Assembly (NCBI RefSeq): GCF_022664455.2
Contig: NZ_JAKRKC020000003.1
Span: forward strand, 620,001-684,000
Direction: 5' to 3'
Length of the DNA stretch: 64,000 nucleotides
DNA from: Actinomadura luzonensis
GTDB lineage: Bacteria > Actinomycetota > Actinomycetes > Streptosporangiales > Streptosporangiaceae
The notes under the pieces were generated by a model. The model was not told the DNA's origin and did no database searches. It worked only from the letters and a program-made list of their open reading frames with translations. Each line of letters begins with the position of its first letter. Positions within the stretch are counted from its first letter, which is position 1. Positions 9,265-16,618 of this stretch are shown here, in pieces. Position numbers and translations under genes: made by a program.

Positions 9265-10698
9265 CTATTCACCGATGTAGTGCATGACGTGCTTGACCCT
9301 CGTGTAGTCGTGCAGGCCGAAGACCGACAGGTCCTTGCCGTAGCCGGAGTGCTTGAAGCCGCCGTGCGGCATCTCGGAGACGAACGGGATGTGCGTGTTG
9401 ACCCAGACGACGCCGAAGTCGAGCCGGTTCGACATGCGCATCGCCCGGCCGTGGTCGGAGGTCCAGACCGAGCCGCTGAGGCCGTACCTGACGTCGTTGG
9501 CCTTGGCGAGGGCGTCGGCCTCGTCGGTGAAGGTCTGGACGGTGATGACCGGGCCGAAGACCTCGTTCTGCACCATCTCGTCGTCCTGCCTGAGGCCGTC
9601 CACGACGGTCGGGGCGAAGAACCAGCCCTTGTCGCCGACGCGGTGGCCGCCGGTGAGGACCTTGGCGTGCGCCGGGACCCGGTCGATGAAGCCCTGGACG
9701 CGGGCGAGCTGGTTCTCGTTGTTGAGCGGGCCGTAGAGCGCGTCCTCGTTGCCGAGGTCGCCGGTGACGGTGGCCGCGGCGGCCTCGGTCAGCGCGGCCA
9801 CGAACTCGTCGTGCACGCTCTCCTGAACCAGCACCCGGCAGGCCGCGGTGCAGTCCTGGCCGGCGTTGTACAGGCCCGCGGTGGCGATGTCGGCGGCGGC
9901 CTTGGCGAGGTCCTTGACGTCCTCGAAGACCACGACCGGGGCCTTGCCGCCGAGCTCCAGGTGCACCCGCTTGAGGTCGTCGGCGGCGCTCTTGGCGACC
10001 GACATGCCCGCGCCGACCGAGCCGGTGATCGCGACCATGGACGCGGCCGGGTGGCTCACGACGAGGGCGCCGGTCTCGCGGTCGCCGGTGACGACGTTGA
10101 AGACGCCGGGCGGCAGCACCTCGCCGAGGATCTCGGCCAGCTTGAGCGTGGAGACCGGGGTCGTGTCGGACGGCTTCAGCACCACGGTGTTGCCCGCCGC
10201 GAGCGCCGGGGCGATCTTCCAGACCGCCATCATCATCGGGTAGTTCCACGGCGTGACCTGGCCGACCACGCCGATCGGCTCGTGCCGGATGACGCTGGTG
10301 TGCTCGGCGAGGAACTCGCCCGCCGTCGGGCCCTCCAGCGTGCGGGCCGCGCCCGCGAAGAAGCGGAAGTGGTCGGCGGCGATCGGGGTCTCGTCCTCGG
10401 CCATGCGGGCTCGGGGCTTGCCGGTGTTGCGGCACTCGGCCTCGTTGATTTCGCCGGCGCGGGCGTCGATGGCGTCGGCCACCTTCAGCAGGAGGTTCGC
10501 CCGCTCCCCGGGCGTGGTCCTGCCCCACGACTCGAACGCGGCGGCCGCGGCCGCGTAGGCGGCGTCGACGTCCTCGGGACCCGAGACGGGAGCCTGGACG
10601 TACGCCTCACCCGTGCACGGATCGATGATGTCGGAGAATCGGCCGCTCTTGGCGTCCACGAACTCCCCGTTGACGAAGTTCTGCAGACGGGTGGTCAT
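9265..10698 (-). CDS. Aldehyde dehydrogenase, gamma-aminobutyraldehyde-type
   Basis: A 477-residue NAD(P)-dependent ALDH. The general-base Glu lies in LELGGKAP (about residue 250) and the catalytic Cys in NAGQDCTA (about 285). The NAD-site signature V-T-P-W-N-Y-P is at about 150. In polyamine catabolism such enzymes (PatD/PuuC class) oxidise 4-aminobutyraldehyde, or its glutamyl form, to GABA. It heads the operon that also encodes the amine importer and the amine-oxidising flavoprotein, which supplies the aldehyde. The start chosen is the ATG at 10698 because GAGGAGGGC lies immediately upstream; the upstream in-frame extension has no Shine-Dalgarno and crosses the promoter region. Substrate specificity is inferred from context. 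Confidence 0.88.
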   Translation of the reverse strand: MTTRLQNFVNGEFVDAKSGRFSDIIDPCTGEAYVQAPVSGPEDVDAAYAAAAAAFESWGRTTPGERANLLLKVADAIDARAGEINEAECRNTGKPRARMAEDETPIAADHFRFFAGAARTLEGPTAGEFLAEHTSVIRHEPIGVVGQVTPWNYPMMMAVWKIAPALAAGNTVVLKPSDTTPVSTLKLAEILGEVLPPGVFNVVTGDRETGALVVSHPAASMVAITGSVGAGMSVAKSAADDLKRVHLELGGKAPVVVFEDVKDLAKAAADIATAGLYNAGQDCTAACRVLVQESVHDEFVAALTEAAAATVTGDLGNEDALYGPLNNENQLARVQGFIDRVPAHAKVLTGGHRVGDKGWFFAPTVVDGLRQDDEMVQNEVFGPVITVQTFTDEADALAKANDVRYGLSGSVWTSDHGRAMRMSNRLDFGVVWVNTHIPFVSEMPHGGFKHSGYGKDLSVFGLHDYTRVKHVMHYIGE

Positions 10699-10763
10699 GC
10701 GCCCTCCTCGTGAGGTGGCTGAGATGCCGCGACTCTTACAGAGTGGAAGCATTGGGACAAGGG

Positions 10764-10797
10764 ATTTCGTGGCGAAGATATCAAATTGCTACGAATT
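10764..10797. promoter_or_regulatory. Inverted repeat in the aldh-lrp divergent promoter, candidate Lrp/AsnC operator
   Basis: Imperfect dyad: 10764-10775 (ATTTCGTGGCGA) pairs with 10786-10797 (TTGCTACGAATT) at 9 of 12 positions around a 10-nt AT-rich core. It sits in an otherwise AT-rich 198-bp intergenic region between the aldehyde dehydrogenase operon and the Lrp gene. A TTGACA hexamer at 10801-10806 directly follows, with CAACAT at 10823-10828 as a possible -10 for the lrp direction. Its position suggests that the adjacent Lrp-family protein binds here and controls both directions. Confidence 0.5.
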
Positions 10798-10896
10798 CGC
10801 TTGACAGACCGCCAGGAACTGACAACATGTCGCACCAGGACGGCAACCAAGCGGGAACGCCCCCGTAATGCCGGACCGCTAGGAGGATTCCTCTCG

Positions 10897-11388
10897 ATGA
10901 CGTCGCCGCCCCGCGTCCGCCGCAGCAGCCCGGCCCAGGGTCCCGTCGTGCTCGACGACCTGTCCAAGCAGATCATCGAGCAGCTCCAGGGCGACGGGCG
11001 GATGCCGTACGCGGCGATCGGCAAGGCGGTCGGCCTGTCGGAGGCCGCGGTGCGGCAGCGGGTGCAGCGGTTGCAGGAGTCGGGCGTCATGCAGATCGTC
11101 GCGGTGACCGACCCGCTCACGCTGGGCTTCCCCCGGCAGGCGATGATCGGCGTCAACTGCGAGGGCGACCTCGAGTCCGTCGCCGACGAGCTGGCCGCGA
11201 TCGAGGAGATCGACTACGTCGTGCTCACCGCGGGCTCGTTCGACGTCATCGTCGAGGTCGTGTGCGAGGGCGACGGTCACCTGCTGGAGATCCTCAGCAA
11301 GATCCGCGCCATCCCCGCGGTGCGGGCCACGGAGTCGTTCGTGTACCTGAAGCTGCGCAAACAGACCTACTCCTGGGGCACTCGCTAG
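10897..11388 (+). CDS. Lrp/AsnC family transcriptional regulator
   Basis: A 163-residue protein. The N-terminal AsnC-type helix-turn-helix spans about residues 15-65 (LDDLSKQIIEQLQGDGRMPYA... SEAAVRQRVQRL) and the RAM/ACT ligand-binding domain about 75-155. The start at 10897 is set by AGGAGG at 10881-10886, 10 nt upstream. It is divergent from the polyamine uptake/oxidation operon and is its most likely regulator; an amino acid or polyamine catabolite would be the effector. The stop overlaps that of the convergent cyclase gene through a shared CTAG. Confidence 0.92.
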   Translation: MTSPPRVRRSSPAQGPVVLDDLSKQIIEQLQGDGRMPYAAIGKAVGLSEAAVRQRVQRLQESGVMQIVAVTDPLTLGFPRQAMIGVNCEGDLESVADELAAIEEIDYVVLTAGSFDVIVEVVCEGDGHLLEILSKIRAIPAVRATESFVYLKLRKQTYSWGTR

Positions 11389-12029
11389 CCGATCCTGGCC
11401 ACCGCGCGGACCGGCGCGCCGTCCGCGCCCGCCAGCCGGACGGGGAACAGCGACACCTCGATCGGCCGGCCGCGCTCCTGCGCGTCGAGCAGGCGGCCGA
11501 GGCCGGTCAGGTTCTCCGCGATGACGGCGTGCGCACCGCACAGCGCCCGGTGCGCCGGGAAGTCGCCGGCCGGGGTGGGATCGACGCTGAGCGCGTCGAT
11601 GCCGACCGTCCTGACCCCCCGCTCCACCAGCAGCTCCGCCGCCTCCGCCGCCAGGTACGGGTGTTCCAGGTAGGCGCCGGTGCCCCAGTGCGCCGACCAG
11701 CCGGTGGCGACCAGCACGATCGCGCCCGCGCTGACGTGCGCGAAGGCCGCCGCGCCGATCGCGGCGCGGGGCGCGAGCCCCCGGGCGTCCACCACCGTCG
11801 CCCGGCCGGTGAAGCGCTCCAGCGGCAGGTCGTCCAGCGTGGGCAGGTCGTCGCCGAAGTGGTAGGGCGCGTCCACGTGGGTGCCCGACTGGGAGCCCAT
11901 GTGCACGGCCAGCACGTTGACGCCGTCGCGGGCCACGGTGAGCGCCGGGCCGATCGACACCTCCGGGTCGCCCGGGTAGACGGGCATCCCGGTCTCGACC
12001 GGCACCGACAGGTCGGCCAGCTCGCTCAC
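11385..12029 (-). CDS. Cyclase family protein, kynurenine-formamidase-like metal hydrolase
   Basis: A 214-residue member of the PF04199 cyclase family. The diagnostic metal-site motif is seen as S-G-T-H-V-D-A-P-Y-H-F (about residues 48-58), with a second conserved segment D-A-L-S-V-D near 135. Known members hydrolyse N-formylkynurenine, isatin or related amides. The GTG start at 12029 overlaps the permease stop by 4 nt. It is third in the operon with a ureohydrolase and an NCS1 permease, which suggests hydrolysis of a nitrogen-rich imported compound or its product rather than tryptophan breakdown. Substrate unknown. Confidence 0.82.
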   Translation of the reverse strand: MSELADLSVPVETGMPVYPGDPEVSIGPALTVARDGVNVLAVHMGSQSGTHVDAPYHFGDDLPTLDDLPLERFTGRATVVDARGLAPRAAIGAAAFAHVSAGAIVLVATGWSAHWGTGAYLEHPYLAAEAAELLVERGVRTVGIDALSVDPTPAGDFPAHRALCGAHAVIAENLTGLGRLLDAQERGRPIEVSLFPVRLAGADGAPVRAVARIG

Positions 12030-13546
12030 GGGGCGACCGGCTCGGTGGCGCGGCCGTCCACGATGGGCGGCACCGGGGTGTCGGCGGCGCGCACCAGGCG
12101 CGGCCCCAGCGGGCCGTAGACCTCGCGCGGCTCGGGGAAGGCGGTCAGCAGCGCCAGGTAGAGCAGCGCGGCGGCGGCCAGGCCCAGCGGCAGCGAGACG
12201 TCCACGCCGCCGGCCAGCTCGCCGAGCGGGCCGACGAACTGCCCCGGCAGGTTGACGAACATCAGCGCGAGCCCCGCCGAGACCAGCCAGGCGGCCAGGC
12301 CCCGCCAGTTCCAGCCGTGGCTGAACCAGTAGCGGCCGCCGCGCTGGCGGCGGTTGAAGACCTGCAGCGCCTCCGGGTCGTACCAGCCGCGCCGGGTCAC
12401 GTAGCCGAGCATCATGATCACCATCCACGGGGCGGTGCACGTGATGATGAGCGTGGCGAACGTCGAGATGCTCTGCGTCAGGTTCGCGGCGAAGCGGCCG
12501 GCGAAGATGAACACGATCGACAGCGTACCGATGAAGACCGTGGCCTGCACGCGGCTGAACCGGGGGAACACGCTGGAGAAGTCCAGGCCGGTGCCGTACA
12601 GGGAGGTGGTGCCGGTGGACATGCCGCCGATGAGGGCGATCAGGCAGACCGGCACGAAGTACCAGCCGGGCGAGACCGCGAGCAGGCCGCCGACGTAGTT
12701 GGGCGCCGCCGGGTCCATGAAGTCCGCGGCCTTGGCGGCGATGATCGAGGCCGTCGCCAGGCCGAAGAAGAACGGCAGGACGGTGGCGAGCTGCGACAGG
12801 AACGCGGCCGCCATCACCCGCCGGCGCGGCGTGTCGGCCGGGATGTAGCGCGACCAGTCGCCGAGGAAGGCGCCGAACGACACCGGGTTCGACAACACGA
12901 TGAGCGCCGCGCCGATGAACGACGGCCAGAACAGCGGGTCGCCGGCCGCCAGCGTGCCCGGGTAGGACGGGTCGAAGTCCCCGGCGAAGGCGAACAGCCC
13001 GAGGACGAACAGCAGCGACGCCGCCGCCACCGCGATCTTGTTGACGAACAGCATGAAGCGGAAGCCGTACACGCACACGACCAGCACGAGGACCGCGAAG
13101 ATCCCGTAGGCGACCGCGTACGACACGTCCGTGTCCGGCAGCCCCACCAGCCGGTGCGCGCCGCCGACCAGCGCGTCGCCCGACGACCACACCGAGATCG
13201 AGAAGAACGCGATCGCGGTCAGCAGCGACAGGAACGAGCCCACGACCCGCCCGTGCACGCCCAGGTGCGCCGAGGACGACACCGCGTTGTTGGTGCCGTT
13301 CAGCGGCCCGAACAACGACAGCGGCGCCAGGATCAGCGCCCCCACCACCAGCCCGAGCACGGTCGCGGCGAGCCCCTGCCAGAACGACAGGCCGAACAGG
13401 ATGGGGAAGGCCCCGAGGACGCAGGTGGCGAACGTGTTCGCGCCGCCGAAGGCCACCCGGAACAGGTCGAGCGGGCGGGCCGTGCGGTCGGCGTCGGGGA
13501 TGCGCTCGACCCCGTAGGTCTCGATCTCGGTGATGGTGTCGCTCAT
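12026..13546 (-). CDS. NCS1 family purine/cytosine/allantoin-type permease
   Basis: A 506-residue protein with about 12 hydrophobic helices. The N-terminal NCS1 signature is visible as FRVAFGGANTFATCVLGAFP (about 27-46), with GPLNGTNNAVSSSAH (about 80-94) and NPVSFGAFLGDWSRYIP near 225. The family imports nucleobases, hydantoins, allantoin and related compounds by cation symport. The ATG at 13546 overlaps the agmatinase stop (ATGA), and the stop overlaps the cyclase start (GTGA). The gene context with a ureohydrolase and PucR suggests uptake of a guanidino or ureido compound. Confidence 0.88.
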   Translation of the reverse strand: MSDTITEIETYGVERIPDADRTARPLDLFRVAFGGANTFATCVLGAFPILFGLSFWQGLAATVLGLVVGALILAPLSLFGPLNGTNNAVSSSAHLGVHGRVVGSFLSLLTAIAFFSISVWSSGDALVGGAHRLVGLPDTDVSYAVAYGIFAVLVLVVCVYGFRFMLFVNKIAVAAASLLFVLGLFAFAGDFDPSYPGTLAAGDPLFWPSFIGAALIVLSNPVSFGAFLGDWSRYIPADTPRRRVMAAAFLSQLATVLPFFFGLATASIIAAKAADFMDPAAPNYVGGLLAVSPGWYFVPVCLIALIGGMSTGTTSLYGTGLDFSSVFPRFSRVQATVFIGTLSIVFIFAGRFAANLTQSISTFATLIITCTAPWMVIMMLGYVTRRGWYDPEALQVFNRRQRGGRYWFSHGWNWRGLAAWLVSAGLALMFVNLPGQFVGPLGELAGGVDVSLPLGLAAAALLYLALLTAFPEPREVYGPLGPRLVRAADTPVPPIVDGRATEPVAP

Positions 13547-14487
13547 GTCCGCGCGTCCTTCTTCGGGTTCAGGGCCAGCAGGCTGACGAGGTCGTAGGCC
13601 ACGTGGGAGGCGGCGATCGAGGTGATCTCCGCGTGGTCGTAGGCCGGGGCCACCTCGACGACGTCGGCCCCGACCAGGTCGCAGCCGGCCAGCCCGCGCA
13701 GGATCTCCAGCAGCTCCCGGCTGGTCAGCCCGCCGGCCTCTGGGGTGCCGGTGCCGGGGGCGTGGGCGGGGTCGAGCACGTCGATGTCGACCGAGACGTA
13801 CAAGGGGCGGTCGCCGACGCGCTGCCGCAGCACGTCGACGACCTCGTCCAGGCCGCGCCGCAGCACGTCGGCGGCGGTCAGGATGCCGAAGCCGAGGCGG
13901 CGGTCGTCCTCCAGGTCCTTCTTGCCGTACAGGGGGCCGCGGATGCCGACGTGCCCGAGCGCCTCGGTGTCCACCAGCCCCTCCTCCACCGCCCGCCGGA
14001 ACGGGGTGCCGTGGGTGTACTCCGCGCCGAAGTAGGTGTCCCAGGTGTCGAGGTGCGCGTCGAAGTGCAGCAACGCGACCGGTCCGTGCTTCTTCGCGGC
14101 GGCCCGCAGCAGCGGCAGCGCGATCGTGTGGTCGCCGCCGATGGTCACCAGCCGGGCGTCGATCGAGCTCGCCCCCTCCTCGATCGCCTCGATGGCCGCG
14201 CCGATGTCGAACGGGTTGGCCGCGATGTCGCCGGCGTCGGCCACCTGCGCCGACTCGAACGGCGAGACGTCGAGCCCCGGATGGTAGGGCCGCAGCAGCC
14301 GGGACGCCTCCCGGACCGCGGCGGGCCCGAACCGGGCGCCCGGCCGGTAGGACACGCCGGTGTCGAACGGCACGCCCACGACGGCGACGTCGGCCCGCTC
14401 CACCTGGTCGAGGCGGGGCAGGCGGGCGAAGGTGGCGGGCCCGGCGAAACGCGGGACCCGGGAGGAGTCGACGGGACCGATAGTCAT
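13543..14487 (-). CDS. speB: Agmatinase / ureohydrolase (arginase family)
   Basis: A 314-residue manganese ureohydrolase. The three metal-ligand motifs are intact: G-G-D-H (about residue 119), F-D-A-H-L-D (about 141) and S-V-D-I-D-V-L-D-P (about 230). The N-terminal GVPFDTGVSYRPGARFGP and the length match agmatinases and guanidinobutyrases better than arginases. It would release urea from agmatine, giving putrescine, which the neighbouring oxidation system could consume. The operon partners (NCS1 permease, cyclase) and the divergent PucR leave open another guanidino substrate. ATG at 14487 with no clear Shine-Dalgarno; TACAAT (14524-14529 on the minus strand) is a possible -10. Confidence 0.87.
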   Translation of the reverse strand: MTIGPVDSSRVPRFAGPATFARLPRLDQVERADVAVVGVPFDTGVSYRPGARFGPAAVREASRLLRPYHPGLDVSPFESAQVADAGDIAANPFDIGAAIEAIEEGASSIDARLVTIGGDHTIALPLLRAAAKKHGPVALLHFDAHLDTWDTYFGAEYTHGTPFRRAVEEGLVDTEALGHVGIRGPLYGKKDLEDDRRLGFGILTAADVLRRGLDEVVDVLRQRVGDRPLYVSVDIDVLDPAHAPGTGTPEAGGLTSRELLEILRGLAGCDLVGADVVEVAPAYDHAEITSIAASHVAYDLVSLLALNPKKDART

Positions 14488-14548
14488 GTCGGCCAGTGTT
14501 CGTCATGCTTCTGACCTGCGGCAATTGTAGCGTCCACGAAGTAATACG

Positions 14549-16048
14549 GTGTGTGTTGTGCCGGACCACAACAGCCCCGGCCTCGACCGCCGGCGCGACC
14601 ACAAGCTGACGGTCGAGGACCTTCTCCGCTCCCCCGCCCTCCAGCTCCGCCTCCTCGCCGGCGAGGCGGGCCTGTCCCGCTCGGTCTCCTGGGCGCACGT
14701 CAGCGAGCTGGACGACCCCACGCCCTGGCTGCTCGGGGCCGAGCTCATCATGACGACCGGGCTCGGCGTGCCCCGCTCGGCCGCCCGGCAGCGCGCCTAC
14801 CTGCGCCGCCTCGACGACGCCGGCGTCTCGGCGCTCGCGCTGTCCGCCCAGCTCCATGTCCCGCCGCTGCACCCGGCGTTCTTCGAGGCGGCCGAGGAGC
14901 GCGGCATCCCGGTGCTGGAGGTGCCGCTGGCGGTGCCGTTCATCGCGATCTCGCAGGAGGTGGCGGCGGCGCTCCAGGAGGACGCCAGCCACCGGCTCGG
15001 CGCCCAGCTCCAGGTCTTCGGCGCGCTGCGCTGGCTCGCCGCCGAGGACCTCGACACCGCCACCCTCTTCAAACGCCTCGAACGGCTGTCCGGCTACGAC
15101 GTCTACCTGTGCACGCCGCAGGGCCGGCCGCTGCTCGCCGGGGTGCCGGTGCCGCCCAGCCTCGACGTGCTGCCCGCCGAGCCCGACGCCCCGCCCACCA
15201 TCACGGGCGGCTTCGCCCTGCCGGTCTCGGCGCCGGGCGGGCCGGCCGGGTTCCTGGTCGCCTTCGAACGCGAGGGCGCCCGTCCCGCCGGGCTCGCCGT
15301 CGTCCAGCACATCGCCACGGTGGCGGCGCTCCAGGTCGCGATGGCCCGCCACGAACGCGAGACGCTGCGCCGCGAGGGCGCCGAGACGCTGGCCGAGCTG
15401 CTGCAGGACGTCCTCGACCCGGCGGCCGCCCGCCGCCGCCTGGCCCGCCTCGGCCTCGGCTCCGACCTGATCCTGCTGGTGGTGCGGCACGCCGGCGACG
15501 ACGCGCTGCGCCGCGCCCTGGACGACCTCCCGCACCTGCTGCTGCGCCGCGCCGACGACCACTACGTGCTCGGGCCGCCCGCGCTGGGCCCGGCCGTCGC
15601 CACGGTCCCGGCCGCCCGCGCCGGGGCCAGCCGCCCGTTCCCGGCCGGCGCCTCGCTGCGCCTGCCGCAACGCGAGGCCGTCTGGGCCGCCTCGCACGCC
15701 GCCGAATCAGGCAAGCCGCTGGTCCACTACGGCGAGGACACCACCGGCCGCTGGCTCCCCGACGACCCCGCCACCCTGCGCGCCCTGGTCGAGCACGTCC
15801 TCGGCGAGGTGCTGGCCTACGACGCCGCCCACGACTCCCACCTGCTCGCGACCGCGCGCGTCTGGATGGAGCACAACCGCCACACCGACGACGCCGCCGC
15901 GGCCCTCCACATCCACCCGAACACGCTGTCCTACCGCCTGCGCCGCTTCGCGACCCTGACCGGCCGCGACCTGTCGTCAAGCGGCGCTTTCGCCGAGGTC
16001 TGGCTCGCCCTCCGCGCCGCCCGCCAACTCGGCCTCTGGCCCGTCTAG
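14549..16048 (+). CDS. PucR family transcriptional regulator
   Basis: A 499-residue regulator. An N-terminal PucR ligand-sensing domain (about residues 15-130; LTVEDLLRSPALQLRLLAGEAG) is followed by a middle GGDEF-like/CdaR region and a C-terminal HTH_30 domain (about 430-490; HTDDAAAALHIHPNTLSYRL). Family members control purine, amino-acid or polyamine use. It is divergent from the ureohydrolase-NCS1-cyclase operon, 61 bp away, and is its likely regulator. The start could be GTG at 14549 or GTG at 14558; there is no Shine-Dalgarno, and TAATAC at 14542-14547 would place transcription start almost at the codon, so a leaderless mRNA is possible. Confidence 0.88.
   Translation: MCVVPDHNSPGLDRRRDHKLTVEDLLRSPALQLRLLAGEAGLSRSVSWAHVSELDDPTPWLLGAELIMTTGLGVPRSAARQRAYLRRLDDAGVSALALSAQLHVPPLHPAFFEAAEERGIPVLEVPLAVPFIAISQEVAAALQEDASHRLGAQLQVFGALRWLAAEDLDTATLFKRLERLSGYDVYLCTPQGRPLLAGVPVPPSLDVLPAEPDAPPTITGGFALPVSAPGGPAGFLVAFEREGARPAGLAVVQHIATVAALQVAMARHERETLRREGAETLAELLQDVLDPAAARRRLARLGLGSDLILLVVRHAGDDALRRALDDLPHLLLRRADDHYVLGPPALGPAVATVPAARAGASRPFPAGASLRLPQREAVWAASHAAESGKPLVHYGEDTTGRWLPDDPATLRALVEHVLGEVLAYDAAHDSHLLATARVWMEHNRHTDDAAAALHIHPNTLSYRLRRFATLTGRDLSSSGAFAEVWLALRAARQLGLWPV
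14554..14573. promoter_or_regulatory. Inverted repeat over the pucR start, candidate PucR operator
   Basis: Perfect 7-bp arms TGTTGTG / CACAACA with a 6-nt spacer, covering the pucR translation start and lying just downstream of a TAATAC hexamer. Binding here would fit autoregulation and also lies upstream of the divergent ureohydrolase operon. Function is inferred from position only. Confidence 0.35.
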
Positions 16049-16357
16049 CAGCAGGCGCGCATCCTTGACGAGCTGGTCGAGCAGGGCCCGATCCAAGGCG
16101 AACAGTTCTTCTGCGGTCTCGACCCTCCAGAGCTTCTGCTTCCAGAGATCCAGGCTGCACGGGCTGAAGCTGAGCTGGACATGGGCGCGCATCGCGTAGG
16201 ACACCGGCAGCCCCCTGCGCTCCAGATCATCGAGGACGTCTTCCGCCTCCACACGCATCCACTCGAGACAGCGGCGCTTGTAGTCGTACTTCCGCCCGGC
16301 CAGCCGCTCGTCGGCCCGTTCTCCGGCGGACTCGTCCCAGTAGAACGGCTCACTCAA
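15977..16357 (-). CDS. Hypothetical protein, charged and helical (126 aa)
   Basis: Not recognised. The product is charged and helix-prone, opening LSEPFYWDESAGERADER and containing YDYKRRCLEWMRVEAEDVLDDLERRG and several aromatic residues, with an acidic C-terminus. Composition is protein-like in this frame but low-complexity Ser/Arg/Cys in the alternatives. The start is TTG at 16357: AGGAG lies 6 nt upstream and the codon overlaps the preceding stop, so the two small genes look translationally coupled. Its last 72 bp overlap the 3' end of pucR on the other strand, which is unusual and leaves some doubt about the C-terminus. Confidence 0.6.
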   Translation of the reverse strand: MSEPFYWDESAGERADERLAGRKYDYKRRCLEWMRVEAEDVLDDLERRGLPVSYAMRAHVQLSFSPCSLDLWKQKLWRVETAEELFALDRALLDQLVKDARLLLDGPEAELAGGAEGEPDLGESAA

Positions 16358-16583
16358 AGAGGGCTCCTGCCGTGTCGACGGTGATCGCCCGGAGCACCCA
16401 GGTGTCGAGGCTCTCACGGTCTCGGCAGACCGCCGGGTCGGCCTCCGAGAGGTCGGGCGAGGCCAGGCGGCCCTCGCCCGACTTCGGGATCGGGAGGTCG
16501 AACAGGGCAAGCAGCATATGTCGGGTGTAATCCACATCGAAGGTCGCGACCTTGGTCAGACCCTCGTGTTGCGACGTGACCAT
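16350..16583 (-). CDS. Hypothetical small protein (77 aa)
   Basis: Not recognised. It begins MVTSQHEGLTKVATFDVDYT and ends in DTAGALFE. It has a mixed hydrophobic/charged composition with no membrane segment or signal peptide. It overlaps the following 126-aa gene by 8 bp, so the pair forms a small operon. There is no Shine-Dalgarno before the ATG at 16583; the 35 bp upstream are AT-rich (TAATGAAT, TAGTAAT), possibly promoter. A two-gene toxin-antitoxin arrangement was considered, but no family resemblance supports it. Confidence 0.55.
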   Translation of the reverse strand: MVTSQHEGLTKVATFDVDYTRHMLLALFDLPIPKSGEGRLASPDLSEADPAVCRDRESLDTWVLRAITVDTAGALFE

Positions 16584-16618
16584 GCCGCAGACATTACTAC
16601 TTGTGTTCGATTCATTAC

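Noticed and set aside
12026..15697. A single 1223-codon frame on the minus strand spanning permease, agmatinase and pucR
   Set aside because: Only its last 506 codons (the NCS1 permease) are protein-like; the remainder is antisense or frame-shifted relative to well-supported genes.
16045..16353. Alternative 102-codon frame on the minus strand ending at the same CTAG as pucR
   Set aside because: Its product is Ser/Arg/Cys-rich and looks like a frame shadow; the overlapping frame ending at 15977 has protein-like composition and a ribosome site.
15977..16583. The two small ORFs as a toxin-antitoxin pair
   Set aside because: Only the size and overlap fit; neither product resembles a known toxin or antitoxin family, so no such call is made.
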